DNA from: Bacteroidota bacterium
GTDB taxonomy: Bacteria; Bacteroidota; Bacteroidia; Cytophagales; Microscillaceae
DNA: 45,437 bases
Direction of reading: 5' to 3'
NCBI GenBank assembly: GCA_004292795.1
Contig: RDXI01000029.1
Coordinates: 1 to 45,437 of the forward strand
Shown: positions 9,249 through 16,923 of the stretch, piece after piece
How the letters are laid out: each line of letters begins with the position of its first letter
Numbering within the stretch: position 1 is the stretch's first letter
The notes under the pieces: model-generated
Database searches by the model: none
The model's input: the letters and a program-made list of their open reading frames with translations, nothing else
Told to the model about the DNA's origin: nothing
Made by a program: the position numbers and the translations under genes

Positions 9249-9629
9249 TTATGCTATCACGATATCGGCTTTTGTGCTATTGACAATCGCAGCCAATTCT
9301 GTTTGTTCCGCTTGTGGGACACCAAATTTGTTCAGCGTTGTATGAAAGTCCTCCATAAAACTTTCCCACTCTTGCGCTGTAATTTTAAGGTGTGCGTGGG
9401 AGTCCTGCATACTACGACCAGAGTATTTTTGAGGACCACCTGTTGCCCAACCTACCATTTCCGTTACCAAATATTTGAAGCCTGCACGCGACACGCGGTG
9501 ATGCGCTTCATCTACCAACGGATTGGAATTCAAACGAGGGTCTTCCATGACTCTATCAATAAAATCATCAACAACTGCGGCAATAGCGTAGATACCGCCT
9601 AATCTTTCATACAAAGATTTATTTTCCAT
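9249..9629 (-). CDS. glbN: Group I truncated hemoglobin
   Basis: The 126-residue product matches group I (N) truncated hemoglobins. The N-terminal YERLGGIYAIAAVVDDFIDRV helix, the GGPQKYSGRSM turn and SHAHLKIT, with proximal heme His78, are all present. Family members bind O2 or NO and often detoxify NO or supply oxygen. The length is typical, with no fusion and no signal peptide, so it should be a cytosolic monomer or dimer. It is a single-gene unit; a minus-strand promoter element lies 70 bases upstream of the start. The group assignment is secure; the physiological role is inferred. Confidence 0.93.
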   Translation of the reverse strand: MENKSLYERLGGIYAIAAVVDDFIDRVMEDPRLNSNPLVDEAHHRVSRAGFKYLVTEMVGWATGGPQKYSGRSMQDSHAHLKITAQEWESFMEDFHTTLNKFGVPQAEQTELAAIVNSTKADIVIA

Positions 9630-9698
9630 ATTTTTGAAAGGGGGTTAAGAAATTGCGTATGGGTTACAAGGTACTATTTTTACGTTTTTTTGAAGGCG

Positions 9699-9706
9699 CA
9701 AAGTTA
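9699..9706 (-). promoter_or_regulatory. -7 promoter element for truncated hemoglobin
   Basis: Minus-strand TAACTTTG matches TAnnTTTG, giving a leader of about 65 bases before the ATG at 9629. Confidence 0.45.
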
Positions 9707-9730
9707 GCATATCTTGTTCTATTTGCAAAA

Positions 9731-9840
9731 AAGCCTTGCCTACCCAAGGCATCATAGATTACAAAAATAGGGCAGTTGCTCAAATATGGAGGCAAGGAAC
9801 GTGGGAAGAGTTTATTGCTGAGTCCGACTCTTTCCTACAC
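9731..9840 (+). pseudogene. Decayed duplicate of the hybrid kinase HPt-coding region
   Basis: This stretch aligns with 7917-8041 inside the hybrid kinase. Long blocks are identical (ATAGGGCAGTTGCTCAAATA; GAGTCCGACTCTTTCCTACA) apart from a 2-base and a 13-base deletion. Translation keeps PTQG-IDY and TWEEFIAESDSF, with a shifted segment between the deletions. It stops before the phospho-accepting LHTLKGNAG motif, so it cannot act as an HPt domain. No other kinase sequence is present. It is best read as a scar of duplication or unequal recombination in front of recO. Confidence 0.8.
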
Positions 9841-9941
9841 AGTCCTCAAATGGGTTTGGGTAGGCAAGATTTTTCGTGGCGGGTGTTTTGTATATGCACA
9901 GTTTTTTGTAACATTGCAAAGGTTATGCGCCCTATATCAGT

Positions 9942-10640
9942 ATGCTACACAAAACACGCGGGATAGTCTTGCATTATATACGTTATGGCGATAGTTCGGT
10001 TATTGTCAAAATATACACCGAGCAGTTGGGTTTACAATCCTATATTGTGAATGGAGTGCGCAGTGCGAAGTCCAAAAGTAGCAAAATCGCGCTGTATCAA
10101 CCGCTTACGCTCTTGGATTTGGTGGTGTATTACGAACCCGAAAAACAAAAATTGTTCAGAATAAGCGAAGTACGTTGCGCTGTCCCTTATCAAACCATTC
10201 CTTTCGATATTCGGAAAACCACAGTCGCGCTCTTTTTGGCAGAGGTCTTGACCAAAACATTGAAAGAAGAAAGCGCGAACTTAGCACTGTATCAATTCAT
10301 CGAGCAGTCTTTCCTGCATTTCGACCAAGTACAAGGACATTTCGAGGATTTTCACTATCATTTTTTGTTGCAATTAGCGGTGTTTTTGGGTTTCGCGCCC
10401 TCAAGTGCAGGCGAGCTTGCCTCCCAACTCCGCGAAGCGGGGCGTTGGCGTGTGCCTGCGCAACACGAAGAAGCCGTACAAGCATGGTTGGAAAATACGC
10501 TCCAAATGAATAATCCCACTCCCCTCTCGCCTGCGTGGCGCGGCGAGTTGTTGGACGCGCTGATAGACTTTTATGGCTTGCATATTGAGGGTATGCAACA
10601 ACTGAAATCTTTGGAGGTTTTGCGTGAAGTAGGCAAGTAA
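9942..10640 (+). CDS. recO: DNA repair protein RecO
   Basis: The 232-residue product has the RecO N-terminal OB-fold (TRGIVLHYIRYGDSSVIVKIYTE ... LGLQSYIVNGVRS) and the helical C-terminal half. RecO works with RecF and RecR to load RecA onto SSB-coated single-stranded DNA and to anneal strands. The four-cysteine zinc motif of some RecO proteins is absent, as usual in Bacteroidota. The ATG at 9942 gives the family N-terminus (LHKTRGIVLH). The gene stands alone between the HPt remnant and a GGTTTGTT repeat tract; no clear promoter was found. Confidence 0.92.
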   Translation: MLHKTRGIVLHYIRYGDSSVIVKIYTEQLGLQSYIVNGVRSAKSKSSKIALYQPLTLLDLVVYYEPEKQKLFRISEVRCAVPYQTIPFDIRKTTVALFLAEVLTKTLKEESANLALYQFIEQSFLHFDQVQGHFEDFHYHFLLQLAVFLGFAPSSAGELASQLREAGRWRVPAQHEEAVQAWLENTLQMNNPTPLSPAWRGELLDALIDFYGLHIEGMQQLKSLEVLREVGK

Positions 10641-10645
10641 AGAAT

Positions 10646-10691
10646 TTTGTTGGTTTGTTGGTTTGTTGGTTTGTTGGTTTGTTGGTTTGTT
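10646..10691 (+). repeat. Tandem 8-bp repeat TTTGTTGG
   Basis: Five perfect copies (10646-10685) and a partial sixth follow the recO stop codon directly. Such tracts vary by replication slippage. It is intergenic, between the ends of two convergent genes. Confidence 0.95.
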
Positions 10692-10719
10692 TAAAAGTTT
10701 TTTCAATAAGAACTCACAT

Positions 10720-11250
10720 CTAATTACCATACGACAAATCCTTGAAAACGTCTGTTAATTCCAAGAAACCTTGCGTAGTGCGGTAGCTTCGGATAAGGGC
10801 GTGAAAAGTGTCGTGGTAGCTCTCGGCGAGGGCTTCCATAATCTTTGCCTGCACTGCGGGCTTGCGCTCAAAGATACTTTGTATATTCACTTGTGGAATA
10901 ACGTACAGTTGTGCAAAAGGCGACTGCACGAAGGCGTTGTAGGTGCGTTTTGTGTAGCGCAACAAGGCACTATTGCCAAACGAACTCCCCTTGCCTACCT
11001 GCGACAAAGGCTCGAACTTATCTGAAATATCAATCTCAATGGATATTTTGCCCTCTTTCACCAAGTACAGGGCTTGTGCGGGGTCATTCCTAAAAAATAT
11101 CACTTCGCTTTGTTTGTATTGGCGCAAATGTAGGTAAGGCAAAAACAGGTCTAACTCGCTCTCATTCAGGCGAGCAAATAACTTGCTGGTTTTCAAAAAT
11201 TCAAAGATAGCGACTTGTTCAGGCGAGAAAGTACGTTTAAAGAGGTTCAT
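10720..11250 (-). CDS. Cyclic nucleotide-binding domain protein without a DNA-binding domain
   Basis: The 176-residue product is one cNMP-binding (Crp-type) beta-roll, about residues 20-135: LFARLNESELDLFLPYLHLRQY, then SEVIFFRNDPAQALYLVKEGKISIEI. The phosphate-cassette region GKGSSFGNSALL is degenerate compared with the usual FGE(L/I)AL...R. A short helical tail follows and no helix-turn-helix is visible, so it is not a Crp-like regulator as it stands. It may sense a nucleotide and act through a partner, or be a structural relic. An adenylate cyclase is encoded 6 kb away. Transcription probably starts at 11372-11379, giving a leader of about 115 bases that contains G-rich simple repeats. Confidence 0.8.
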   Translation of the reverse strand: MNLFKRTFSPEQVAIFEFLKTSKLFARLNESELDLFLPYLHLRQYKQSEVIFFRNDPAQALYLVKEGKISIEIDISDKFEPLSQVGKGSSFGNSALLRYTKRTYNAFVQSPFAQLYVIPQVNIQSIFERKPAVQAKIMEALAESYHDTFHALIRSYRTTQGFLELTDVFKDLSYGN

Positions 11251-11358
11251 GGGTGGAAAGGTAGAAGGGTGGAGAGGTGGAAGGGTGGAGGGGTAGAAAG
11301 GTGGAAGGGTTAAATGTTAAATGATAAATGTTCCCTGTTAAATGATAAATGATAAATG
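11251..11358. repeat. G-rich GGTGGAAGG and AT-rich TAAATGATAAATG simple repeats
   Basis: 11251-11310 is an irregular array of GGTGGAAGG/GGTAGAAGG words. 11311-11358 repeats TTAAATGATAAATG. Related G-rich text occurs at 20799-20852 and 23538-23607. It occupies the leader of the cNMP-binding gene. Confidence 0.85.
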
Positions 11359-11371
11359 TTTCCTGACTATG

Positions 11372-11379
11372 CAAAGGTA
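11372..11379 (-). promoter_or_regulatory. -7 promoter element for the cNMP-binding protein
   Basis: Minus-strand TACCTTTG matches TAnnTTTG. It is back to back with the ccmC promoter. Confidence 0.5.
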
Positions 11380-11400
11380 TGAATTTTTAAACTTATGGCT

Positions 11401-11408
11401 TATCTTTG
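11401..11408 (+). promoter_or_regulatory. -7 promoter element for ccmC
   Basis: TATCTTTG matches TAnnTTTG, 22 bases before the ATG at 11431. It lies downstream of the in-frame ATG at 11395, so 11431 is the true start. Confidence 0.7.
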
Positions 11409-11430
11409 CAGACATAAAATTTTTGAAGCT

Positions 11431-12078
11431 ATGAAAAATTGGTGGAAAGGTTTAACTATCTTTTTGTTGTTCTATACCTTGTTTATGGGCTTTTTGGGCA
11501 AAGCCCCGCGCCTCGATATTGTAAACGAAAGTATCCGCAATTTGTATTTTCACGTGCCTATGTGGTTTGGAATGACCATTATTTTGCTCGTGTCGGTTAT
11601 TTATGCTATCCGCTACCTTCGCTATCGCAACCCTGTTGATGATTTGTATGCTGTGGAATGTGCCAATGCGGGCATCTTGTTGGGTGTGTTGGGCTTGGTT
11701 ACAGGTATGGTATGGGCGCAATATACCTGGGGGACGTATTGGCACGGAGACCCGAAACAAAACGCTTCGGCTATTGGCTTGTTGATGTATTTGGCATACA
11801 GTATTTTGCGTGGTTCGCTCAAAGACGAACAGCAACGCGCCACGATTAGCTCGGTTTACAATATCTTTGCTTATGCGGCTTTGATTCCTTTGTTGTTTAT
11901 TTTGCCTCGCCTCACGGCAAGTATGCACCCGGGCAATGGCGGAAACCCTGGGTTTAATTCTTATGATTTGGATAGCAATATGCGCCTTGTGTTCTATCCT
12001 TCTATCATCGCTTGGACGCTCTTGGCGTGGTGGATTGTAACGCTTCGAGTGCGCCTTAGAAAATTAGCTCTTCGATAA
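11431..12078 (+). CDS. ccmC: Heme handling protein CcmC for cytochrome c maturation
   Basis: The 215-residue integral membrane protein has six predicted helices. The tryptophan-rich heme-binding loop is WAQYTWGTYWHGDPKQ, matching the WGxxW core of the CcmC/CcsA family. Flanking candidate heme-axial histidines sit in YFHVPMW and ASMHPGNGG. CcmC presents heme at the outer face of the inner membrane for attachment to CcmE. The size (about 215-240 residues) fits CcmC rather than the longer CcsA. No ccmB, ccmD or ccmE adjoins it, so the system is probably scattered. The start is fixed by the promoter element at 11401. Confidence 0.9.
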   Translation: MKNWWKGLTIFLLFYTLFMGFLGKAPRLDIVNESIRNLYFHVPMWFGMTIILLVSVIYAIRYLRYRNPVDDLYAVECANAGILLGVLGLVTGMVWAQYTWGTYWHGDPKQNASAIGLLMYLAYSILRGSLKDEQQRATISSVYNIFAYAALIPLLFILPRLTASMHPGNGGNPGFNSYDLDSNMRLVFYPSIIAWTLLAWWIVTLRVRLRKLALR

Positions 12079-12152
12079 TATGCCCTCCTCTATTCGTGGT
12101 TTGTGAAGACACAAACTACAGCAGAGCGAAAATTTATAAACTTTGTATTGAT

Positions 12153-12461
12153 ATGAGAAAACTACATGATTTTTTGGCACCAGGTACGCCTCAAATGGCA
12201 GGTGCTTTGGCTATGTTGCCCGACATATTGCAAGATGATGAAGTAGTTATCGCTTGCTACACGCATTATGAAGGGGAAATTGTGGTAGCAGGGTATTATG
12301 TGTGGAAAGGATTTTATGATGGACACATAGCCCGACCTGATGGCTTCAGGGGCGATATTTCCGTTGCAAGCTCTCGCTATTCGGAAAAAGCAAGGGAAGT
12401 TTGCGGTTTAGACGATTGTTGGGCGGGTGGTGATACAGGCGGATTTTACTATGAGTTCTAA
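12153..12461 (+). CDS. Small hypothetical protein
   Basis: This 102-residue acidic soluble protein (MRKLHDFLAPG ...) has an aromatic strand region, CYTHYEGEIVVAGYYVWKGFYDG, and a C-terminal CGLDDCWAGGDTGGFYYEF. The two close cysteines could be redox-active or bind metal, but this is speculation. No signal peptide and no recognised family. The ATG at 12153 is chosen because the residues encoded upstream look random. It sits 20 bases before thrC and may be co-transcribed with it. Confidence 0.6.
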   Translation: MRKLHDFLAPGTPQMAGALAMLPDILQDDEVVIACYTHYEGEIVVAGYYVWKGFYDGHIARPDGFRGDISVASSRYSEKAREVCGLDDCWAGGDTGGFYYEF

Positions 12462-12481
12462 GCAGAAAAAGTTATTTGATT

Positions 12482-13831
12482 ATGCCCTCCAAAATTTTAT
12501 ACTATAGCACCAATCGTTCTTTTTCGGCTAAGTCCTTTTTGCACGACTTTCCTACAGCGTTGCTACAGGGACTCGCGCCTGATAATGGCTTGTATATGCC
12601 TAATGCCTTGCCTACCCTCTCCCCTACCGAGCTACAAACCTTGCGAGGCAAAAGCTATGCCGAAGTAGCGTGTGCAGTTTTGTATAAGTTTTTGGAAGGC
12701 GAGCTACCACGCGAAACCCTGCTCGAAATGTGCCAAAAGGCATATAACTTTCCTATTCCTTTGGAGCGTTTGGGCGAAAATATCACGATTGCACGCCTTG
12801 ACCAAGGCATTACGGCTTCTTTCAAGGACTTCGCGGCGCAAATGATGGCGCAATGGATTCAATATTTCAAGCCACAAGACCAACAAAGCGTTATCTTGGT
12901 GGCTACTTCAGGCGACACAGGCAGTGCGGTAGGCGAGGCTTTCAAACATTTGCCCCACACAAGCGTCATTGTGCTGTATCCTGCGCAAGAAGTGAGTGCC
13001 ATTCAGCGTCATCAATTAGACAGTATGGGAGGCAATACACAGGCTATCGCCTTGGCAGGCAAGTTTGATGATTGTCAAGCCTTCGTAAAGCGGGCTTTTG
13101 CAGATGCTGACCTTGCCTACCTGAACCTTAGTTCTGCCAATTCTATCAACATTGGGCGCGTCTTGCCTCAAATCGTGTATTATGTGTATATTTGGTTGCA
13201 ACTTGCTGAAAATGAACACGAAACGCTCAACTTCTGCGTGCCTTCAGGCAATCTCGGCAACTCGCTTGGCTGTGAGATAGCGCGAAGAATGGGCTTGCCT
13301 GTAGGCAAGTTGGTTATCGCTACGAACCAAAATGATGCTTTCCACCAATTTTTGCAAACGGGCATTTACCAAAAAATAGAGCCTTCCATCGAGAGCGTTT
13401 CGAATGCTATGAATGTGGGCAATCCAAGCAATTTAGCGCGTTATTTTGACTTGTATGGCGGTTGCATAGACAAACATGGCACAGTGCGTAGCTTGCCTGC
13501 CCTTGCCGAAATGCGCCAAAACCTTTTATCTTTTGCTGTAACAGACGCAGAAACTTTGCAAAACATAGCCCAAACTTACGAAAAATTGGGCGTATTGCTC
13601 GAACCGCATGGCGCAGTAGCAGTAGAGGCTGTTCAGCGTTTGGGTTTGGTAGGCAAGACTGTTTGCTTAGAAACGGCACACCCCGCGAAGTTTGCGGACA
13701 TTGTGCAGAAGGTCTTGCCTATTGAGGTAGAAAAGAGCGAAGCCCTGAAGCAAATAGAAAAAAGAGTAGGCAAGGCTATCTCGATGCCCAACGACTACCA
13801 AGTTTTCAAAGATTTTTTAGTAGGTTTGTAA
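12482..13831 (+). CDS. thrC: Threonine synthase
   Basis: The 449-residue PLP-dependent enzyme converts O-phosphohomoserine to threonine. The N-terminal family signature (YYSTNRSFSAKSFLHDFPTALLQGLAPDNGLYMP) is visible in parts, as are ASFKDFAAQ with Schiff-base Lys115, VATSGDTGSAVGEAF for phosphate binding, and NPSNLARY. The length matches the E. coli-type (class 1) enzyme. ATG at 12482 is preferred to the upstream TTG. thrB follows 19 bases later, so they form an operon. The order thrC-thrB without thrA differs from the common thrABC arrangement. Confidence 0.96.
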   Translation: MPSKILYYSTNRSFSAKSFLHDFPTALLQGLAPDNGLYMPNALPTLSPTELQTLRGKSYAEVACAVLYKFLEGELPRETLLEMCQKAYNFPIPLERLGENITIARLDQGITASFKDFAAQMMAQWIQYFKPQDQQSVILVATSGDTGSAVGEAFKHLPHTSVIVLYPAQEVSAIQRHQLDSMGGNTQAIALAGKFDDCQAFVKRAFADADLAYLNLSSANSINIGRVLPQIVYYVYIWLQLAENEHETLNFCVPSGNLGNSLGCEIARRMGLPVGKLVIATNQNDAFHQFLQTGIYQKIEPSIESVSNAMNVGNPSNLARYFDLYGGCIDKHGTVRSLPALAEMRQNLLSFAVTDAETLQNIAQTYEKLGVLLEPHGAVAVEAVQRLGLVGKTVCLETAHPAKFADIVQKVLPIEVEKSEALKQIEKRVGKAISMPNDYQVFKDFLVGL

Positions 13832-13850
13832 AAATTATTCTCCGAACAAC

Positions 13851-14780
13851 ATGGAATGGATACGAGTTTTCTCGCCTGCCACTATAGGCAATGTGGGACC
13901 AGGATTTGATGTATTGGGCTTGTCAGTCAAACACATAGGCGACATTGTAGAAGCACGCAAAATTGACGAGGGCGTTGTCACCACAGAGATAGACTCGCCC
14001 ATGCCTCTCTCGACTGATGCGAACAAAAACACCGCAGGCATAGCGGCACAGGAAGTTTTGAAGCTCTTGCGCATCAAAGGAGGCGTAGAACTGAAAATAA
14101 AGAAAGGTATGCCTTCGGGTTCGGGCTTGGGTTCGAGTGCGGCTTCGGCTTGTGCGGCGGCGTATGCCACGAACTATTTGTATGGCAATATTTTGACTAA
14201 AGAAGAACTTGTCTTGCCTGCCACCAAAGCGGAGGAGCAAATTTCAGGTGCTTTTTTTGCAGATAATACTGCCCCTTGTATGTTGGGCGGTGCCACGCTT
14301 ACGCGGTCTTGCCTGCCCTTAGATGTTACAAAAATAGGTTCTATTTCGAATTTGGTCATTGTGTTGGTAACGCCTGATATAGTAGTTTTGACAAAAGATG
14401 CCCGCGACATTTTGCCAAAACAAGTATCGATGCAAAATTTTATTTTCAATATGGCGAACTCTTGCCTCATTACTGCCGCATTTGCCAAAGATGATTATAG
14501 CCTCTTTGCGCGAAGCCTGCATGATGCGGTCATAGAGCCTGTTCGTTCCAGTCTTATCAAAGGTTTTGATGATGTGAAAACCAATGCCTTGAAAGCGGGT
14601 GCAGATGGTATGACTATTTCGGGTTCGGGACCTACGGTTTTTGCCATTACTGACGATTTGAAAAAGGCGCGTTTTATCGAAGATGCTATGTTGCGCTCTT
14701 TCCTACTGCATGGCGTGCAAGCCAAAAGCATCATCACAGAGGTTGATAATGAAGGGACTCGTGTGATATTGGAGAGCTGA
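13851..14780 (+). CDS. thrB: Homoserine kinase
   Basis: The 309-residue GHMP kinase phosphorylates homoserine, the substrate step before ThrC. It has the N-terminal PATIGNVGPGFDVLGL strand, the ATP-binding loop PSGSGLGSSAAS (about residues 88-99), and the C-terminal GHMP motif GMTISGSGPTVFA. The length is normal. It is translated just behind thrC in the same operon. Confidence 0.96.
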   Translation: MEWIRVFSPATIGNVGPGFDVLGLSVKHIGDIVEARKIDEGVVTTEIDSPMPLSTDANKNTAGIAAQEVLKLLRIKGGVELKIKKGMPSGSGLGSSAASACAAAYATNYLYGNILTKEELVLPATKAEEQISGAFFADNTAPCMLGGATLTRSCLPLDVTKIGSISNLVIVLVTPDIVVLTKDARDILPKQVSMQNFIFNMANSCLITAAFAKDDYSLFARSLHDAVIEPVRSSLIKGFDDVKTNALKAGADGMTISGSGPTVFAITDDLKKARFIEDAMLRSFLLHGVQAKSIITEVDNEGTRVILES

Positions 14781-14843
14781 AGGTTGGGGTGTTTATTCCA
14801 AAATCAAAACTTGCCTACGAAAATCGATAGTCAAGATTTCATT

Positions 14844-15146
14844 TTACTTTTTCAATGTACCTACCAAACGTTTCTTTTTGCCTTGCATGGAAGGCGTGAG
14901 TTCGCCTGTATAGTTTGTGAAATAGCGTGCATGGCTATTTTGGGCATAAAAACTTTCTATAGTTTTAGCAGAAAAGGCTGTAAAGGCTTTTTTGTCTGCA
15001 AGCGCGTACAGCACATTGCCTTTGCGCGTGTCTTTAGGCAAGGTTGCTTCGCTTTCGGGTATGCCTACCATTACCCACATATTGGGATACTTGGCGCACA
15101 TTTCAGCCCAAGTAAGCAATTCATTATCCATTGATAGCGTTTCCAT
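14844..15146 (-). CDS. Small conserved-looking hypothetical protein
   Basis: This 100-residue protein has a patterned N-terminus (LLTWAEMCAKYPNMWVMVGIPE), a central KGNVLYALADKKAFTAF and a basic tail. I recall similar short Bacteroidota proteins with a W-x-E-x-C-x-KYP-x-x-WV core, but have no function for them. The opposite-strand reading frame (14784-15134) looks like random residues, so the minus strand is chosen. Start may be 15146 or 15131. Possibly linked to the toxin/antitoxin pair just upstream on the same strand. Confidence 0.6.
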   Translation of the reverse strand: METLSMDNELLTWAEMCAKYPNMWVMVGIPESEATLPKDTRKGNVLYALADKKAFTAFSAKTIESFYAQNSHARYFTNYTGELTPSMQGKKKRLVGTLKK

Positions 15147-15235
15147 AGAATCAAAACGAAAAACTTGCCTACCTATTCAAATGCGGGGTGTTTTTTTGGG
15201 TTATTTTGAAGGGCAAGGATAAAGGAAGTTTAGCG

Positions 15236-15592
15236 TTATTTCTCCTCCAATTCGTCTTGAATATCCTGCACTAAGTCATCGAGAATATGGTCAGGTATGT
15301 TTTCCAAATCTGATTTATCATAAACAGAAACCAAGAAAATCCTGCACAAATCTTCAGAAACAAATTCCACATGGTACGTGATTATGCGCAAACCACCACT
15401 TTTGCCCTTTCCTTTGCTCTCTACAGCTAACCTATGTTTGTAGGTATTTTCCTTGATAAGTGTTCCCATTTCAGGGTTTTCTTTGACTTCTTCTGTAAAG
15501 GAGGCAAGTTCGCCTTTCAAAGATTTGTACTTTTTAAGCAATGGCTTTGCTTCTCTTTGAAAGTTTTTGGTTGGGATAACTTCAACACTCAT
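15236..15592 (-). CDS. RelE/HigB-type toxin of a type II toxin-antitoxin pair
   Basis: The 118-residue basic protein has the RelE-like fold signature: FQREAKPLLKKYKSLKGELA, then KHRLAVESKGKGKSGGLRII, then IFLVSVYDKSDLENI. This subgroup is thought to cleave mRNA on the ribosome; the KGKGKSGG-R core is typical. Its start overlaps the end of the antitoxin gene by 11 bases, which indicates translational coupling. An acidic C-terminal extension (DDLVQDIQDELEEK) is present. Family confidence is high; activity is untested. Confidence 0.88.
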   Translation of the reverse strand: MSVEVIPTKNFQREAKPLLKKYKSLKGELASFTEEVKENPEMGTLIKENTYKHRLAVESKGKGKSGGLRIITYHVEFVSEDLCRIFLVSVYDKSDLENIPDHILDDLVQDIQDELEEK

Positions 15593-15794
15593 TCAAAAAA
15601 TCCTCCATTGTGATATAGTCTGTCTTGCCTGCCTGAATGTCGCGTATTTCTTGAAAAGCCTCTTTCAAGCCATTGCGCCACTCGAACAAATGTTCAAGCA
15701 TTTGGTGTTGCTTCAAAAAATTTTCCCACTCCGCACTGTTGATAAAAACGCCATGCTCTTGATTGTGGGTAATAGGTACAATTTTAGGTAACAT
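15582..15794 (-). CDS. Antitoxin of the RelE-type pair
   Basis: The 70-residue acidic protein (MLPKIVPITHNQEHGVFINSAEWENFL ... AGKTDYITMEDFLNEC) has the shape of a small antitoxin: an N-terminal strand, central helices and a C-terminal peptide that would wrap the toxin. It precedes and overlaps the toxin gene, the usual order for type II systems. No promoter element was recognised in the 130 bases upstream. Confidence 0.8.
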   Translation of the reverse strand: MLPKIVPITHNQEHGVFINSAEWENFLKQHQMLEHLFEWRNGLKEAFQEIRDIQAGKTDYITMEDFLNEC

Positions 15795-15917
15795 AAAAAC
15801 ACTTTTTCATATAAACGCACCAACCCGCGCTAAAGTTTGTAGGCAAGGACAAAATCGGCAAAACGCCTCTGTTTATGGAGAAAAAATAGGAAAGGCTTTC
15901 ATTCTGCAAGATTTTTG

Positions 15918-15925
15918 TATCTTTG
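15918..15925 (+). promoter_or_regulatory. -7 promoter element for the YbbR-domain gene
   Basis: TATCTTTG matches TAnnTTTG. The ATG at 15928 would lie at or before the start of transcription, so 15955 is the preferred start codon. Confidence 0.65.
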
Positions 15926-15954
15926 CAATGACGTTACAACTATTGTCGGCTACT

Positions 15955-16923
15955 ATGCTCCCAACCCTTAGGCGCGTGATGTATCAGGTGGGCTACCTTG
16001 TCCAACACCTCAATACCAAAAACTTGAAAACGTTTTTGGTGTGTGCCTTTGTAGCTACGTGCCTATGGCTGTTCAATGCCTTGCGCAAAGAGCATACAGA
16101 AACCATTTATTACCCCATTCAATTTGACTTCAACAGCGAAAAGTACATGATTACGGGCAAAATGCCTACAGATGTGCCTGTGTTGGTCAAAGGGAGCGGT
16201 TGGCAAATCTTGCGCAAAATGTTTCACTTGCGCATCGCGCCCATCAAGTACGAACTCTCGCCTGAATACCAAATGAAACGCCCTTACCTGCTTCGTACCG
16301 AGCTTTTCCGCGAAACAGAAAAGGTAATAGAAAATGTGCGCCTCGAAGATGTGTTGAAAGATACGCTAAACTTGAGCATGGATTATAGATACAAGCGCGT
16401 TTTGCGCATAGGCATAGACAGCACAAAATTAAGCCTCAAAAAAGACTATCGTGTGGTTAGTCCTGTGAAAGTACAGCCCGCGCTTGTGGCTGTGGTGGGT
16501 CCTAAAAAAATGCTTAAGTCCTTGCCTAATCCGTACCTATTGGATATGCGAGATGTTACGATACGCGAAGACCATTTTAGCAAAACGTTTCAAATAGAAA
16601 TACATGGCGTACCTCCTCACCTATTGACGCAAGACGAACAGCGCGTGCATATTTCCTTTGATGTGGAGCGTTTTGTGCAAAAAAATATCAATGTACCTAT
16701 AGTAATAGGCAGTGGCAAAAATCAAAAAACATTGTCCTTGCCTGTGAACTACAGTGTGCGCGAGTCGCAAGCCAATAATGTCAATCCCAAAGATTTTGTG
16801 TTTGAGGCAGACTGGACAGAATATAAAAAAGAGGAGGGTACTATCAGTGTACGCCTCCGCAGATTTCCTTCGCAGGTTTTGAAAGATGATATTTTCTTCA
16901 TCAAACGCCTCAAAGTGGAGTAG
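15955..16923 (+). CDS. YbbR-like domain protein (CdaR family)
   Basis: The 322-residue product has one N-terminal membrane anchor (FLVCAFVATCLWLFNAL) and an extracytoplasmic region with YbbR-type repeats. One shows VVSPVKVQPALVAVVGPKKML, matching the family V-P-x-x-V-x-V-x-G-P pattern. In Firmicutes the homologue CdaR regulates the c-di-AMP cyclase CdaA. Bacteroidota keep YbbR proteins, but the role is less clear. Its 3' end overlaps the convergent kptA by 14 bases. Confidence 0.8.
   Translation: MLPTLRRVMYQVGYLVQHLNTKNLKTFLVCAFVATCLWLFNALRKEHTETIYYPIQFDFNSEKYMITGKMPTDVPVLVKGSGWQILRKMFHLRIAPIKYELSPEYQMKRPYLLRTELFRETEKVIENVRLEDVLKDTLNLSMDYRYKRVLRIGIDSTKLSLKKDYRVVSPVKVQPALVAVVGPKKMLKSLPNPYLLDMRDVTIREDHFSKTFQIEIHGVPPHLLTQDEQRVHISFDVERFVQKNINVPIVIGSGKNQKTLSLPVNYSVRESQANNVNPKDFVFEADWTEYKKEEGTISVRLRRFPSQVLKDDIFFIKRLKVE

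Noticed and set aside
12100-12130. GTTTGTG/CACAAAC hairpin upstream of the small gene at 12153
   Set aside because: A 7-bp stem with no T run. It may be chance; not called a terminator or riboswitch.
14784-15134. 116-codon plus-strand frame
   Set aside because: Antisense to a more protein-like minus-strand gene, and Cys/Phe-rich in a random manner.
15763-15954. Longer start for the YbbR-domain gene
   Set aside because: The region overlaps the antitoxin gene and contains the promoter element. The added residues are unrelated to the family.
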